From: Actinomycetes bacterium
GTDB lineage: Bacteria; Actinomycetota; Actinomycetes; Mycobacteriales; Mycobacteriaceae
Assembly: GCA_022600695.1 (NCBI GenBank)
Contig: JAHZJY010000247.1
Span: 1 to 27,460 of the forward strand
DNA length: 27,460 nt
Direction of reading: 5' to 3'
Shown here: positions 1 to 8,843 of the stretch, piece by piece
Layout: each line of letters starts with the position of its first letter
Position numbering within the stretch: position 1 is the first letter of the stretch
Position numbers and translations under genes: made by a program
The notes under the pieces: generated by a model
The model's database searches: none
What the model was told of the DNA's origin: nothing
Seen by the model: only the letters and a program-made list of their open reading frames with translations

Positions 1-1232
1 CGCGGCCAGTTGAGCTGGAAGCTGACCACCCATGCCTGACCAGCGCGGTCCACGGCATACCAACTGAAGGTCAGGTCGCCGGGGAGGTTGCCGGCTTTGG
101 CACCGATATAGGGCCACTCGGTGCGGTCCAGATCGATCCCGGCCACCTCGGACATGATCTCGCGTACCGGCGTCGCCGGCCCGACGGCGTTGTGTTGTAA
201 ACGGGCGTGCACACGGCAGATGTCCTCGGCGCTGCCGTACCACTCCGCGCCGTATGCCGACCCGGGGGAGTGGGTACGTTCCGGATCCGGTTCGTAGGGG
301 CGTGAATTGGTCTCGTCGAGCAGGGTCGCGCGGTCGGCCGGGCCGGCCGCCTTCCATTGTTCGCGCACATCAGGGTTGCCCCAGCCCACCGAGAAGATCT
401 CGCGCATGGTGGGGAACGGGGTCATGCTGGCCGGATCGTGGTGGCCGGCACTGATCAGTGCCTTCTCGACCGCACCGGTACCGAGTCGCGCGATGAGCAG
501 ATCGGTGGCCATATTGTCGCTGGTGGCGATCATTTTTCCAGCTGCCTGCCGGACGGTGATCAGGGAACCGGGCGGCAATGTCTCGAAGCCTGAGGAACCC
601 AGTTTCTTCGCCTCGCTGGTGATGGTGAGAGTGTCGTCCCATCGGAGTGTTCCGGCCAGCACCGCCTGTTCGACGGCGTAGAGGACATATGTCTTGAAAA
701 TCGACGCCAGTGGTAGTGATTCGGCGGTATTGGTGCCGGCGATCTTCGAGCAGACCCCGTCATCGACTTTGGAGACCTGCCAGGAGTAGCGGGCTCCGGT
801 CCGGGTCAACGCGGAGTCGACGTCCGGCCAGGATCTGATGACAGGATTGTGGGTGTCGACCACCAGGCGGCTGACCATGGTCTGATCGTCGGTGCGCAAC
901 GTGATGTCCTGCTGTGCCCCGAACGAGTTGATCAGGCGCAGTCTGGCTGAGCCGGCTCCGATGTCGATACCGGTCAGGGTGTACGGGCGATCCCACCAAA
1001 GCCGTTCCATGGTGGCCTCGATCGGCTCGGTCATGTCCGGCGCGGCGAGTGTCTTGATGCTGACCTCGCCGATCGGCCAGTCGGAGTTCAGCATGTCCAT
1101 GACCTGGCGGGCCCGCACTCCCTGCGGGGTGTTCGTCTCGATCCGCAGACCCGCATTCGCGGTGGGTGCAGGTGGCGGCGCGCAGCTTGCGGACAGGGTG
1201 GCGACGGTGGCCAGGGCGGCGATGAGCGCCAC
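1..1232 (-). CDS. lpqF: LpqF-like lipoprotein with serine beta-lactamase/penicillin-recognising fold (3' end outside window)
   Basis: The open frame runs off the left edge, so about 410 residues are visible and the C-terminus is missing. The N-terminus is a lipoprotein signal: basic residues, a hydrophobic stretch, then LSASC with Cys as the likely lipidated residue. An N-terminal domain precedes a class-A beta-lactamase/DD-peptidase-like domain. Its three hallmarks are in order: SIFK (S177, K180), SDN (238-240) and KAG (from 379, replacing the usual KTG). The motifs show a serine penicillin-recognising fold; whether it hydrolyses beta-lactams or acts on the envelope cannot be told. The gene position and order match M. 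tuberculosis Rv3593 (LpqF). The start is uncertain. GTG at 1232 is used here; the frame stays open upstream, with a TTG at 1271 inside mhuD that would add the basic residues RSRRT. The gene lies 13 bp after mhuD and is probably cotranscribed with it. Confidence 0.8.
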   Translation of the reverse strand, partial: MALIAALATVATLSASCAPPPAPTANAGLRIETNTPQGVRARQVMDMLNSDWPIGEVSIKTLAAPDMTEPIEATMERLWWDRPYTLTGIDIGAGSARLRLINSFGAQQDITLRTDDQTMVSRLVVDTHNPVIRSWPDVDSALTRTGARYSWQVSKVDDGVCSKIAGTNTAESLPLASIFKTYVLYAVEQAVLAGTLRWDDTLTITSEAKKLGSSGFETLPPGSLITVRQAAGKMIATSDNMATDLLIARLGTGAVEKALISAGHHDPASMTPFPTMREIFSVGWGNPDVREQWKAAGPADRATLLDETNSRPYEPDPERTHSPGSAYGAEWYGSAEDICRVHARLQHNAVGPATPVREIMSEVAGIDLDRTEWPYIGAKAGNLPGDLTFSWYAVDRAGQAWVVSFQLNWP

Positions 1233-1245
1233 CGTCCTGCGGGAC

Positions 1246-1563
1246 CTACTCCTTGGCGTCGGATCCGGCAACTTCCAACACAACCTCGAACTCAAGCAGC
1301 TGTGCGCCGGTCGACACCGGGTTGGCGCGCTCGCCGGCATGGGCCGCGATGGCAGGGCCTGATGCCCAGGCCTGAAAGGCATCCTCCGATTCCCACTGGG
1401 TGATGACGAAGTAGCGGGCGTCGCCCTGCACCGGCCGGAGCAACTGGAACCCCAGGAATCCGGGCTGGTTGTCGACCGCGTGGGCGCGGTGGGCGAACCG
1501 CTTCTCCAGTTCCGGGCCGGCCCCCGGAGGCACCTCGATTGCGTTGATCTTGACCACGGCCAT
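1246..1563 (-). CDS. mhuD: Haem-degrading monooxygenase MhuD
   Basis: This 105-residue protein is a near-perfect match in length and sequence to M. tuberculosis MhuD (Rv3592), the ABM-fold dimeric enzyme that opens haem to mycobilin and releases iron. Residues known to bind or position haem are present at the family numbering: N7, R26, W66 and H75. The frame is open for 15 more codons upstream, but the ATG at 1563 gives the conserved start MAVVKINAIEV and the usual length. The only sequence upstream of that ATG that looks like a signal is a -10 hexamer, which would fit leaderless expression. The lpqF-like gene follows 13 bp downstream. The role is cytosolic haem-iron acquisition, known from the family rather than from this sequence. 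Confidence 0.95.
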   Translation of the reverse strand: MAVVKINAIEVPPGAGPELEKRFAHRAHAVDNQPGFLGFQLLRPVQGDARYFVITQWESEDAFQAWASGPAIAAHAGERANPVSTGAQLLEFEVVLEVAGSDAKE

Positions 1564-1570
1564 ACGGGCA

Positions 1571-1576
1571 AGGTTA
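1571..1576 (-). promoter_or_regulatory. Candidate -10 for leaderless mhuD transcription
   Basis: On the minus strand, TAACCT (a TANNNT hexamer) ends seven bases before the mhuD ATG at 1563. This would put the transcription start at or next to the start codon. There is no Shine-Dalgarno sequence and no clear -35. Leaderless messages are common in mycobacteria, so the reading is plausible but unproven. Confidence 0.35.
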
Positions 1577-1640
1577 CCGCCCCGCCCGGTGCGCCCGGCA
1601 CCGCGCAAGAGGCGCCCGCGGTAGGTTGAGGCGATCCCGC

Positions 1641-2426
1641 ATGACGATCCCGGAAGATAAGTGTGTGACGGGCGGATGTTTGACCCACCGGGGCGGTACC
1701 GGTCGGCCGCTGGTTCTCGTGCACGGGCTGATGGGACGCGGCAGCACCTGGAGCCGGCAACTGCCCTGGCTGTCTCGGCTGGGATCGGTACACACCTATG
1801 ACGCGCCGTGGCACCGCGGGCGTGACGTCGACGACCCGGAACCCATCAGCACGGAGCGATTCGTCGAGGAACTGGAGGCCGCGGTCGAGAGCGTGGGGGA
1901 ACCCGCGGTGTTGATCGGCCATTCGATGGGGGCGTTGCACGCGTGGTGTCTGGCGGCGGTCCGGCCGGCCCTGGTCAGCGCGCTGGTGGTGGAGGATATG
2001 GCACCGGATTTCGTTGGCCGCACCACCGCTTCCTGGGAGCCGTGGCTGCGGGCCCTGCCCGAGGAATTCGGCTCCGAGGAAACTGTTCTCGCCGAATTCG
2101 GCCCGCTGGCGGGCCGCTACTTCCTCGAGGCGTTCGATCGCACGCCGACCGGTTGGCGGTTACACGGCCGGCCCGAGCGGTGGATCGCCATCGCGGCGGA
2201 ATGGGGAACCCGCGACTACTGGCAACAGTGGCAGTCGGTGCGCGCGCCGGTACTGCTCATCGAAGCCGACGAGTCGGTGGCCCCGCCGGGGCAGATGTCG
2301 CGGATGCGGGAGTCGGCCGCCGGCCAGGCACGCTACCTACGGGTGCGGAGCGCGGGGCATTTGGTTCATGACGACGCACCGCAGGACTATCGGGACGCCG
2401 TCGAGGCGTTCCTCGCCGGGCTTTAA
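1641..2426 (+). CDS. Alpha/beta-fold hydrolase (Rv3591c-like)
   Basis: This 261-residue protein has the alpha/beta-hydrolase pattern. VHGLMG near residue 28 is the oxyanion-hole region, the nucleophile elbow GHSMG has Ser95, an acidic turn EADESV lies near residue 215, and the catalytic His is in GHLVHDD (H240). The substrate is unknown; the fold covers esterases, lipases, dienelactone hydrolases and epoxide hydrolases. ATG 1641 is chosen because a GAGG lies eight bases upstream; a TTG at 1626 in the same frame would add five residues. It is divergent from mhuD across 77 bp. Its stop codon interlocks with that of mutY on a TTAA palindrome at 2423-2426. Position matches Rv3591c of M. tuberculosis. 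Confidence 0.85.
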   Translation: MTIPEDKCVTGGCLTHRGGTGRPLVLVHGLMGRGSTWSRQLPWLSRLGSVHTYDAPWHRGRDVDDPEPISTERFVEELEAAVESVGEPAVLIGHSMGALHAWCLAAVRPALVSALVVEDMAPDFVGRTTASWEPWLRALPEEFGSEETVLAEFGPLAGRYFLEAFDRTPTGWRLHGRPERWIAIAAEWGTRDYWQQWQSVRAPVLLIEADESVAPPGQMSRMRESAAGQARYLRVRSAGHLVHDDAPQDYRDAVEAFLAGL

Positions 2427-3319
2427 CCCCGATCGGGGGGCGCCTCGTCGCCTTCGCCCGCCAGGGCGAACCGGCCGTCGAAGGTCTGCTCGACCAGTCC
2501 GTCCACCAGAAGCGAATCCAGTGCGCGGTCCCGCTGGGCGGTGTCGGTCAGCCAGACCAGGTCCAGCTGCGACCGCTGAACCGGTACCGAACTTGCCCGA
2601 AGCACGTCGAGTAGCTTTCCGCGGACCTGCCGGTCGGTACCCGCATAGCGTTGTATCGGCTTCGATGGTCGCTCACCGGCCGGATAGCCGGCCTCCCGCC
2701 ATGCGCAACTGCTCAGCGGGCATAGTCCGCATTTCGGCGACCGCGCCGTGCACACCGTCGCACCCAACTCCATGAGCGCGGCGGAGAACAGCGGCGCTGT
2801 CTCGTCGTCCGGTAGCAGTGCTTCCGCCTCGGCAAGATCACGGGCCGCCGACGGGTTGCCCGGATCGGCCCGCCCGGCGACCGCGCGTGCCACCACCCGT
2901 CGCACATTGGTGTCGACCACCGGGACCCGCCGGCCGTAGGCGAAGCACGCCACCGCTCGCGCGGTGTACGTACCGACCCCGGGCAATCCCAGCAGCGTGG
3001 CGACGTCATCGGGAACCACGTCGGAGTGCTCGACGGCGATCGTCGTGGCGCACTCGTGCAACCGTTTGGCCCGGCGCGGATATCCCAGCTTGCCCCAGGC
3101 CCGCAGGACATCGGCCGCACCGGCCGCGGCCGTCGCCGAAGGGGTCGGCCATCGTGCCACCCAGTCCAGCCAGATCGGGGTCACTCGCGCCACCGGGGTC
3201 TGCTGCAGCATGAACTCGCTGACCAGGATCTGCCAGGCGCTCACCCCATCGGCGCGCCAGGGCAGGTCGCGGGCATACCGGCGGTACCACTCGATGAGTT
3301 CCTCCGCCGGGATGCTCAT
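2423..3319 (-). CDS. mutY: A/G-specific adenine DNA glycosylase MutY
   Basis: MutY removes adenine mispaired with 8-oxoguanine. In this 298-residue protein the catalytic Glu35 lies in SEFMLQQT, the helix-hairpin-helix is LPGVGTYTA (112-120), and the catalytic Asp136 is in PVVDTNVRR. A [4Fe-4S] cluster is formed by C190, C197, C200 and C205, with the four-residue last spacing also found in M. tuberculosis MutY. The C-terminal 8-oxoG-recognition region is short, as in other mycobacteria. The frame is open further upstream to ATG 3358, but that codon overlaps the canB start on the opposite strand. ATG 3319 has a GGGGA just upstream and aligns with the family N-terminus, so it is preferred. It is convergent with the alpha/beta hydrolase and divergent from canB. 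Confidence 0.95.
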   Translation of the reverse strand: MSIPAEELIEWYRRYARDLPWRADGVSAWQILVSEFMLQQTPVARVTPIWLDWVARWPTPSATAAAGAADVLRAWGKLGYPRRAKRLHECATTIAVEHSDVVPDDVATLLGLPGVGTYTARAVACFAYGRRVPVVDTNVRRVVARAVAGRADPGNPSAARDLAEAEALLPDDETAPLFSAALMELGATVCTARSPKCGLCPLSSCAWREAGYPAGERPSKPIQRYAGTDRQVRGKLLDVLRASSVPVQRSQLDLVWLTDTAQRDRALDSLLVDGLVEQTFDGRFALAGEGDEAPPDRG

Positions 3320-3356
3320 CGGTTCCCCGGCAACGGGGCGGTGCAGAATACGGTCC

Positions 3357-3986
3357 ATGACGGAAACCAGCCCTGCGCAAGCGTGGACGGCACTCAAGCA
3401 GGGTAACGAGCGGTTCGTCGCGGGCAGACCGGCGCATCCCAGTCAGAGCGTTGAACATCGGGCCAGCCTGGCTGTCGCCCAGCGCCCGACGGCGGTGGTC
3501 TTCGGCTGCGCGGACAGCCGGGTCGCCGCGGAGATCATCTTCGATCAGGGACTCGGAGACATGTTCGTGGTCCGTACCGCGGGTCACGTGATCGATGCCT
3601 CCGTGCTGGGCTCTATCGAGTACGCGGTTACCGTGCTCGACGTTCCGCTCATCGTTGTTCTGGGTCACGACAGCTGCGGAGCGGTCAAGGCGACCCTCGA
3701 CGCGCTCGACGGCGGACAGGTCCCGGCCGGCTTCGTCCGGGACGTGGTGGAGCGGGTGACCCCGTCGATCATCCTGGGCCGTCGGGAAGGGCTGACCCGG
3801 GTGGACGAGTTTGAAACCAGGCATGTCATCGAGACCGGCGCCCAGTTATTGGCCCGGTCCACCGCCATAGCCGGCCGGGTCGGCCGCGGGCGGTTGGCCA
3901 TCGTGGGGCTCACCTACCGTCTCGCCGACGGCCGCGTCACACTCCGCGAGCACCTCGGAGACATCGGCGAATCCCCGGTCGGATAA
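3357..3986 (+). CDS. canB: Beta-class carbonic anhydrase
   Basis: This 209-residue protein interconverts CO2 and bicarbonate. The zinc site is visible as C51 in CADSR (with the Asp53-Arg55 dyad) and H104/C107 in GHDSC, the type-I beta-carbonic anhydrase arrangement. Length and position match M. tuberculosis Rv3588c (CanB). The ATG at 3357 follows no strong Shine-Dalgarno, and the region shared with divergent mutY is only 37 bp, so their promoters must overlap or lie within coding DNA. A terminator-like hairpin follows the stop by eight bases. The protein is expected in the cytosol, supplying bicarbonate for carboxylation and pH balance. Confidence 0.95.
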   Translation: MTETSPAQAWTALKQGNERFVAGRPAHPSQSVEHRASLAVAQRPTAVVFGCADSRVAAEIIFDQGLGDMFVVRTAGHVIDASVLGSIEYAVTVLDVPLIVVLGHDSCGAVKATLDALDGGQVPAGFVRDVVERVTPSIILGRREGLTRVDEFETRHVIETGAQLLARSTAIAGRVGRGRLAIVGLTYRLADGRVTLREHLGDIGESPVG

Positions 3987-3994
3987 CGCACAAA

Positions 3995-4009
3995 CCCCGG
4001 CAACCGGGG
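3995..4009 (+). terminator. Hairpin after canB
   Basis: CCCCGG and CCGGGG form a six-pair GC stem with a CAA loop, eight bases after the canB stop. No T-run follows, which is usual for mycobacterial terminators, so function is only inferred. Confidence 0.4.
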
Positions 4010-4052
4010 CGACACGCCGCGTCGGGTCGGACACCTTGCAGTGACCTGGCCT

Positions 4053-4058
4053 TACCGT
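4053..4058 (+). promoter_or_regulatory. Candidate -10 for leaderless Rv3587c-like mRNA
   Basis: TACCGT (TANNNT) lies six bases before the GTG at 4065. That spacing would put the transcription start on the start codon. This helps choose the GTG at 4065 over the in-frame GTG at 4041. The -35 is not recognisable. Confidence 0.3.
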
Positions 4059-4064
4059 GAGTTC

Positions 4065-4841
4065 GTGCTGGATCTTGAACCGCAGGGCCCGCTTCCCCCC
4101 CAGGTCTACTGGCGGCGCCGGGGGCTGGCCATCGGTATCGGGGCACTGGCCCTCGCGATCGTCGTCGGCGTGGCCTTCGCGATTTTCGGAGGCTCTGACT
4201 CGACCGAGGGAACCGCGACGTCCGCGACCAGCCAGACACCTCAGCCGGAGAACAAGACCCCGGTCGTTCCGCCGGCCGAGTCCAGCGCCGAACCGACGCC
4301 CACACCCACCGCCGCCGTCGAGCCACCGCCGGTGTTGCAGGCCGGCGACGACTGCCCCGATTCCAGCCTGGCGATCAAGGGCATCACCAATGCGCCTCAA
4401 TACGTCATAGGCGACCAGCCGAAGTTCACCATGGTCGTCACCAACATCGGACTGGTGGCCTGCAAACGTGACGTCGGCGCGGCGGTGCTCGCCGCTTACG
4501 TCTACACGCTGGACAACAACCGGCTGTGGTCCAACCTGGATTGCGCACCTTCCAACGAGACTCTGGTGAAGACATTCAATCCCGGTGAGCAGGTGACCAC
4601 CGAGGTCACCTGGACTGGTATGGGTTCGGCCCCGCAGTGCCCGCTGCCTCGCGAGCCGATCGGTCCGGGCACCTACAACCTGGTCGTGCAGTTGGGCAAT
4701 CTGCGATCGGCGGCAGTCCCGTTCAGCCTCACCGACGTCCCACCGCCTCCGCCGGTCGAGCCGGCTCCGCCGGTCGGTCTCGAGCCGGAACCCGCTCCGC
4801 CGGTCGACGTGCTGCCCCCTGAGCCGGCGCCGGTCGGCTGA
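4065..4841 (+). CDS. Membrane-anchored proline-rich protein (Rv3587c-like), function unknown
   Basis: This 258-residue protein has a short cytoplasmic start ending in YWRRRG, then one transmembrane segment (about residues 22-42, rich in Ala, Ile and Val). A Thr/Pro/Glu-rich linker follows, then a globular extracytoplasmic domain (about 88-220) with three or four Cys. The tail consists of PPxPVEPAPP-type repeats. It looks like a single-pass envelope protein whose domain is held off the membrane by a flexible linker; the Pro-rich tail could reach into the wall. Position matches Rv3587c of M. tuberculosis, which has no assigned function. GTG 4041 would add eight residues; 4065 is preferred because of the -10 just upstream and the length. 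It is convergent with radA. Confidence 0.75.
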   Translation: MLDLEPQGPLPPQVYWRRRGLAIGIGALALAIVVGVAFAIFGGSDSTEGTATSATSQTPQPENKTPVVPPAESSAEPTPTPTAAVEPPPVLQAGDDCPDSSLAIKGITNAPQYVIGDQPKFTMVVTNIGLVACKRDVGAAVLAAYVYTLDNNRLWSNLDCAPSNETLVKTFNPGEQVTTEVTWTGMGSAPQCPLPREPIGPGTYNLVVQLGNLRSAAVPFSLTDVPPPPPVEPAPPVGLEPEPAPPVDVLPPEPAPVG

Positions 4842-4929
4842 GGCCCGCGGTCACCGATCGGTACTGCCGCGTCACGGCCAGTTTCCGTCAGTGGCGTCCG
4901 GAACCCGGCCGCGCCCCCGGTCGGCCGCA
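4842..4929. other. radA / Rv3587c-like junction lacking disA
   Basis: In M. tuberculosis disA (c-di-AMP synthase, about 358 residues) lies between radA and Rv3587c. Here only 88 bp remain. On the minus strand an ATG-ATG pair overlaps the radA stop in the coupled arrangement expected for disA. The first residues read MMRPT, and a few codons later TGRDA, loosely recalling the recalled mycobacterial DisA start (MTRPT, then TGLRDG). The frame then runs antisense through the Rv3587c-like gene to 4673 with no DisA similarity. This may be a deletion scar or chance. A GC-rich partial dyad near 4850-4875 could act as a terminator for the convergent genes. Confidence 0.4.
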
Positions 4930-6309
4930 TCATCTCGGGCGAGTCTCGGTGACGGACAGCAGGGTCCGGAGTGCATCGCCGATGGTGGCGGATTCGAGCG
5001 TCCGCAGGCCCTTCGGTGGCGGGCCGCAGTCGGCGGGTATCAGTGCGGTGGTGAACCCCAATCGCGCGGCCTCCGCCAGTCGCCTGTCCATTCCGGTCAC
5101 GCGGCGCAGATCGCCGGCCAACCCGACTTCGCCTATCACGACAACCGTGGCTGGTAGTGGGCGGCCGGTGAACGCCGAGGCGATTGCCATCGCCACCGCA
5201 AGATCGGAGGACGGGTCGGTCAGTCGCATCCCGCCGACGGTCGACAGGAAGATGTCCATTGCGCCGATCGGCAGACTGGCGCGCTTCGCCAGCACCGCGT
5301 TGATCATCGCCACCCGCGCCTGATCGATACCGCTGACCGCCGCACGCCGGGGTGCGGCCGGGTTCGCGGGGGCTGCCAGCAGGGCCTGGATCTCACCGAT
5401 CAGCGGACGCTTGCCATCCAGCGAGACGGTGACCGCGGTACCGGGCACCGGTTCCGGCCGTTGGTCCAGGAATAAACCGGAAGGGTCGGAAACGCATTGG
5501 ATTCCGTTGTCTTGCAAGAGGAAACATCCGACCTCATCCGCTGCGCCGAAGCGGTTCTTGATTCCCCGGACCATCCTCAAGGTGGTGTTGCGGTCGCCCT
5601 CGAAGTGCAGGACGACGTCGACCAGGTGTTCCAGCGATCGCGGGCCGGCGATCGCACCGTCTTTGGTGACATGCCCGACGAGGATCGTGGCGGCGGTGGA
5701 GGCCTTCGCGGCCGCGGTCAGCGCGGCTGTCACTGATCGAACCTGGGTGACGCCGCCCACCACCCCGTCCGCGTCGCCGGCGGCCATGGTCTGCACCGAG
5801 TCGACGATCACCAGGCTGGGGTTGACGGCCTCGATGTGGCCCAACACGGTCTGAAGGTCGCTTTCGGCGGCGAGGTAGACCTCGTCGTGCGCGCATCCGG
5901 TCCGTTCGGCGCGCATCCGGATCTGGCCCGCCGACTCCTCGCCGGAGATGTAGAGGGCGCGCCGACCTGCCAAGGCCCAGCGATGCGCCACCTCGAGCAG
6001 CAGTGTCGACTTACCCACCCCCGGGTCCCCGGCGAGCAGGCTCACCGAACCGGGTACCACCCCGCCGCCGAGTACCCGGTCGAGTTCGCTGACGCCCGTC
6101 GGCAGGTGACGGGCGCCGTCCGGGTCGACGGCGGTGATGGGCACTGCCGGTGCGGACGGCGGTAGGGCGCGATGGGGGCGGCCCGCCGCGGTCAATCCGG
6201 CGACCTCGTCGATCGTCCCCCACGTCCCGCATTCCGGGCAGCGTCCCAACCATTTCGCCGTCGGGTGCCGACACTCCGAGCATCGGTATTGCGATCGAGC
6301 CTTGGCCAC
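4930..6309 (-). CDS. radA: DNA repair protein RadA (RecA-like branch-migration ATPase)
   Basis: This 459-residue protein has the full RadA/Sms layout. A four-Cys zinc finger (C10, C13, C24, C27) comes first, then a RecA-like ATPase core with Walker [10 protein letters not shown] (94-102) and Walker B SLVIVDS. The RadA-specific KNRFG motif follows, and last a Lon-protease-like C-terminal domain. RadA extends D-loops in recombination as a helicase-like ATPase. The GTG at 6309 has no Shine-Dalgarno but has a -10 hexamer at leaderless distance. In M. tuberculosis radA is followed by disA; here disA is missing. Bacterial DisA is known to work with RadA, so its loss matters for how this gene is regulated. 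Confidence 0.96.
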   Translation of the reverse strand: MAKARSQYRCSECRHPTAKWLGRCPECGTWGTIDEVAGLTAAGRPHRALPPSAPAVPITAVDPDGARHLPTGVSELDRVLGGGVVPGSVSLLAGDPGVGKSTLLLEVAHRWALAGRRALYISGEESAGQIRMRAERTGCAHDEVYLAAESDLQTVLGHIEAVNPSLVIVDSVQTMAAGDADGVVGGVTQVRSVTAALTAAAKASTAATILVGHVTKDGAIAGPRSLEHLVDVVLHFEGDRNTTLRMVRGIKNRFGAADEVGCFLLQDNGIQCVSDPSGLFLDQRPEPVPGTAVTVSLDGKRPLIGEIQALLAAPANPAAPRRAAVSGIDQARVAMINAVLAKRASLPIGAMDIFLSTVGGMRLTDPSSDLAVAMAIASAFTGRPLPATVVVIGEVGLAGDLRRVTGMDRRLAEAARLGFTTALIPADCGPPPKGLRTLESATIGDALRTLLSVTETRPR

Positions 6310-6316
6310 GCCGACG

Positions 6317-6322
6317 ACGCTA
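6317..6322 (-). promoter_or_regulatory. Candidate -10 for leaderless radA mRNA
   Basis: TAGCGT on the minus strand lies seven bases before the radA GTG, and no Shine-Dalgarno is present. The combination suggests a leaderless transcript. No clear -35 is seen. Confidence 0.3.
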
Positions 6323-6362
6323 TCGGTTCGGGGTGACAGTGGCGCGGACGCCGCCGGGATGC

Positions 6363-6376
6363 CCGGCCGCGGCCGG
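6363..6376 (-). terminator. GC palindrome after lpqE
   Basis: CCGGCCGCGGCCGG is a perfect 14-base palindrome starting ten bases beyond the lpqE stop. It could fold as a five-pair stem and serve as a weak terminator between lpqE and radA, but no T-tract follows. Confidence 0.25.
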
Positions 6377-6386
6377 TGGCGTGGGA

Positions 6387-6905
6387 CTAGGCCGGATCGG
6401 GTTCGCCGGCCGAGATCGGTACCGCCACGGTGGTGGTACCGGCCTTCTCGAAGGTGAAGGTGAAGTTGTAGGTCAGCCCGTTGGTGATCGGCTTGGCCAG
6501 GGTGACTTCGGCGGCCGGGGTCCCGGTGGCGCCCATCGGCTCGGCCTGCCCGCCGCCGCCGACGACCAGAACCCCCTGGGCGGGGATGGCCGCGTCGCCT
6601 TCGAGGGCGATCGAGCCGACGTCCGAGGTGACGCTGATGAGTTGGTCGTTGACGTCCGCAGACTCGTTCGCGGCGACGAACATCAGCGGAACCGTATTGC
6701 CCGGTTGAAGGAAGTCGCTGGTCTGCTCCGCAAGGATGTGGACGTTGCGCAGCGCGATGGTCTTCACCCCGGCCGAGGTGCCGTTGACGGCGGCTTCCTG
6801 GCCGGCGCTCTGGGAGATCTGCCCGGCGCCGCAGCCCGTCAGGATCAGCCCGCAGGCAGCCAGCCCCGCGGTCATGGTGACCATCCGGTTCGTCAAGCGG
6901 TTCAC
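6387..6905 (-). CDS. lpqE: Lipoprotein LpqE
   Basis: This 172-residue protein has a lipoprotein signal peptide with lipobox LTGC, followed by CGAGQISQ, which is shared with M. tuberculosis LpqE (Rv3584). The mature part is a beta-rich domain. Its ending, [10 protein letters not shown] then VPISAG, resembles the last strands of PCu(A)C-type copper-chaperone folds, but the Met/His copper ligands are not evident, so a copper role is not claimed. The start is settled by a perfect AGGAGG five bases before GTG 6905; the open frame continues 21 codons further up without such a site. It is divergent from carD. It is expected to be anchored on the outer face of the cytoplasmic membrane. Confidence 0.88.
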   Translation of the reverse strand: MNRLTNRMVTMTAGLAACGLILTGCGAGQISQSAGQEAAVNGTSAGVKTIALRNVHILAEQTSDFLQPGNTVPLMFVAANESADVNDQLISVTSDVGSIALEGDAAIPAQGVLVVGGGGQAEPMGATGTPAAEVTLAKPITNGLTYNFTFTFEKAGTTTVAVPISAGEPDPA

Positions 6906-7115
6906 AGAAGCCTCCTGCTCGGCCATGCGGGCGACCACATATCGGCGTTCCGCTGTTCGACTATGCACAGTAGTAGGTCCGACGGTGTCGCGGTAGACAT
7001 GGGCCGGAAGGGTGCGCTCGTCGCCACGGCGGCGCGCTGAACGGCCCGATCGGGTGGTGCGTTGCAGAAATATCCGCCCCTGTCAACCCCCTCTGTTCAC
7101 CGATGATGCCTCTGA

Positions 7116-7673
<558 letters not shown>

Positions 7674-7693
7674 CTGCCCCCTGAGGGTGATGC

Positions 7694-8356
7694 GTGACTG
7701 AGACCGTCGCGGTGGTTCCCGCGGCCGGGTCGGGGCAGCGGCTCGGCGCGGGGATACCGAAGGCGTTCGTTGAACTCGGTGGCCGCACGATGCTCAGGCG
7801 TGCTGTCGACGGGTTGATCGACTCCGGAGTTATCGACCGGATCGTGGTCGCGGCCCCGGCAGGCCGTACCGATGAAACCGCGGCTCTCCTCGATGGTCGC
7901 GTCAGCGTCATCGAAGGTGGACCGGAGCGTTCCGACACCGTGCGGATCGCGTTGGGTGTCTCCGGTGACCCCGCCTTCGTCCTCGTCCACGACGCCGCGC
8001 GGCCACTGACGCCCCCCGCCCAGATCCAGCGAGTGGTGGCCGCCCTGCGCGACGGCCTGCGGGCCGTCGTCCCGGTCCTGCCCGTCGCGGACACCATCAA
8101 GGCGGTCGACGCCAACGGTGTCGTGCTGGGCACTCCTGAACGGGCCGGGTTGCGCGCCGTGCAGACCCCGCAGGGGTTCGAGACCGATCTGCTGCGGCGG
8201 GCCTATCACCGGGCCGGAGTTGCTCCGGTCACCGACGACGCATCCCTGGTCGAGAATCTGGGCATCCCGGTGAACACGGTGGCCGGTGATCCGCTTGCCT
8301 TCAAGATCACCACCGCCCTGGATCTGCGGTTGGCGCGGATGATGGTGGGCTCGTGA
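7694..8356 (+). CDS. ispD: 2-C-methyl-D-erythritol 4-phosphate cytidylyltransferase
   Basis: IspD joins CTP to methylerythritol phosphate in the non-mevalonate isoprenoid pathway. This 220-residue protein shows the nucleotide-binding start [19 protein letters not shown] (with Lys23), the VHDAARP motif and the TPQGF motif. Length matches Rv3582c. The GTG start has GAGGGTG close upstream. Its last four bases overlap ispF (GTGA), indicating translational coupling; the two enzymes act in the same pathway, separated by IspE. Confidence 0.96.
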   Translation: MTETVAVVPAAGSGQRLGAGIPKAFVELGGRTMLRRAVDGLIDSGVIDRIVVAAPAGRTDETAALLDGRVSVIEGGPERSDTVRIALGVSGDPAFVLVHDAARPLTPPAQIQRVVAALRDGLRAVVPVLPVADTIKAVDANGVVLGTPERAGLRAVQTPQGFETDLLRRAYHRAGVAPVTDDASLVENLGIPVNTVAGDPLAFKITTALDLRLARMMVGS

Positions 8357-8832
8357 TCCTGCCCCGGGTCGGTCTGGGCACCGACGTGCACCCGATAGAA
8401 CGGGGCCGGCAGTGCTGGCTTCTGGGTCTGCGGTTCGATGGGGTCGACGGGTGCTCCGGCCATTCCGACGGTGACGTGGCCGTCCACGCGCTGTGTGATG
8501 CGCTGCTCTCGGCGGCCGGAATCGGCGACCTTGGAACGATATTCGGTGTCGACCAGCCGCGGTGGCAGGGGGTTACCGGCGCCCGAATGCTCGCCCATGT
8601 TCGCAATCTGCTCACCGAGGCGGGGTTCACGGTCGGCAATGCCGCGGTACAGGTCATCGCCAACCGGCCGAGGGTGGGCCCGCGCCGGGCCGAGGCCCAG
8701 TTGCTGCTCTCAGACCTGCTGGGGGCACCGGTATCGGTATCGGCAACCACCACCGACGGCCTGGGCCTGACCGGACGGGGTGAGGGGATGGCCGCGGTTG
8801 CGACCGCTCTGGTCGTTGCGGCTTCCCGGTAA
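8353..8832 (+). CDS. ispF: 2-C-methyl-D-erythritol 2,4-cyclodiphosphate synthase
   Basis: IspF forms the cyclic diphosphate of methylerythritol. The 159-residue protein has the metal ligands D11 and H13 in the DVHP motif and H45 in the segment [17 protein letters not shown]. The C-terminal region carries [14 protein letters not shown], the trimer-interface and nucleotide-binding motif. The GTG start overlaps the ispD stop by four bases. cysS begins 11 bp after the stop. Confidence 0.96.
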   Translation: MILPRVGLGTDVHPIERGRQCWLLGLRFDGVDGCSGHSDGDVAVHALCDALLSAAGIGDLGTIFGVDQPRWQGVTGARMLAHVRNLLTEAGFTVGNAAVQVIANRPRVGPRRAEAQLLLSDLLGAPVSVSATTTDGLGLTGRGEGMAAVATALVVAASR

Positions 8833-8843
8833 GCTGCCACGTC

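Noticed and set aside
3319..3397. N-terminal extension of MutY to 3358 or 3397
   Set aside because: These starts overlap canB on the opposite strand and add residues absent from homologues, while 3319 has a Shine-Dalgarno and the family start.
3006..3824. A 272-codon minus-strand frame spanning the mutY/canB junction
   Set aside because: It overlaps parts of two real genes in wrong frames and shows no domain.
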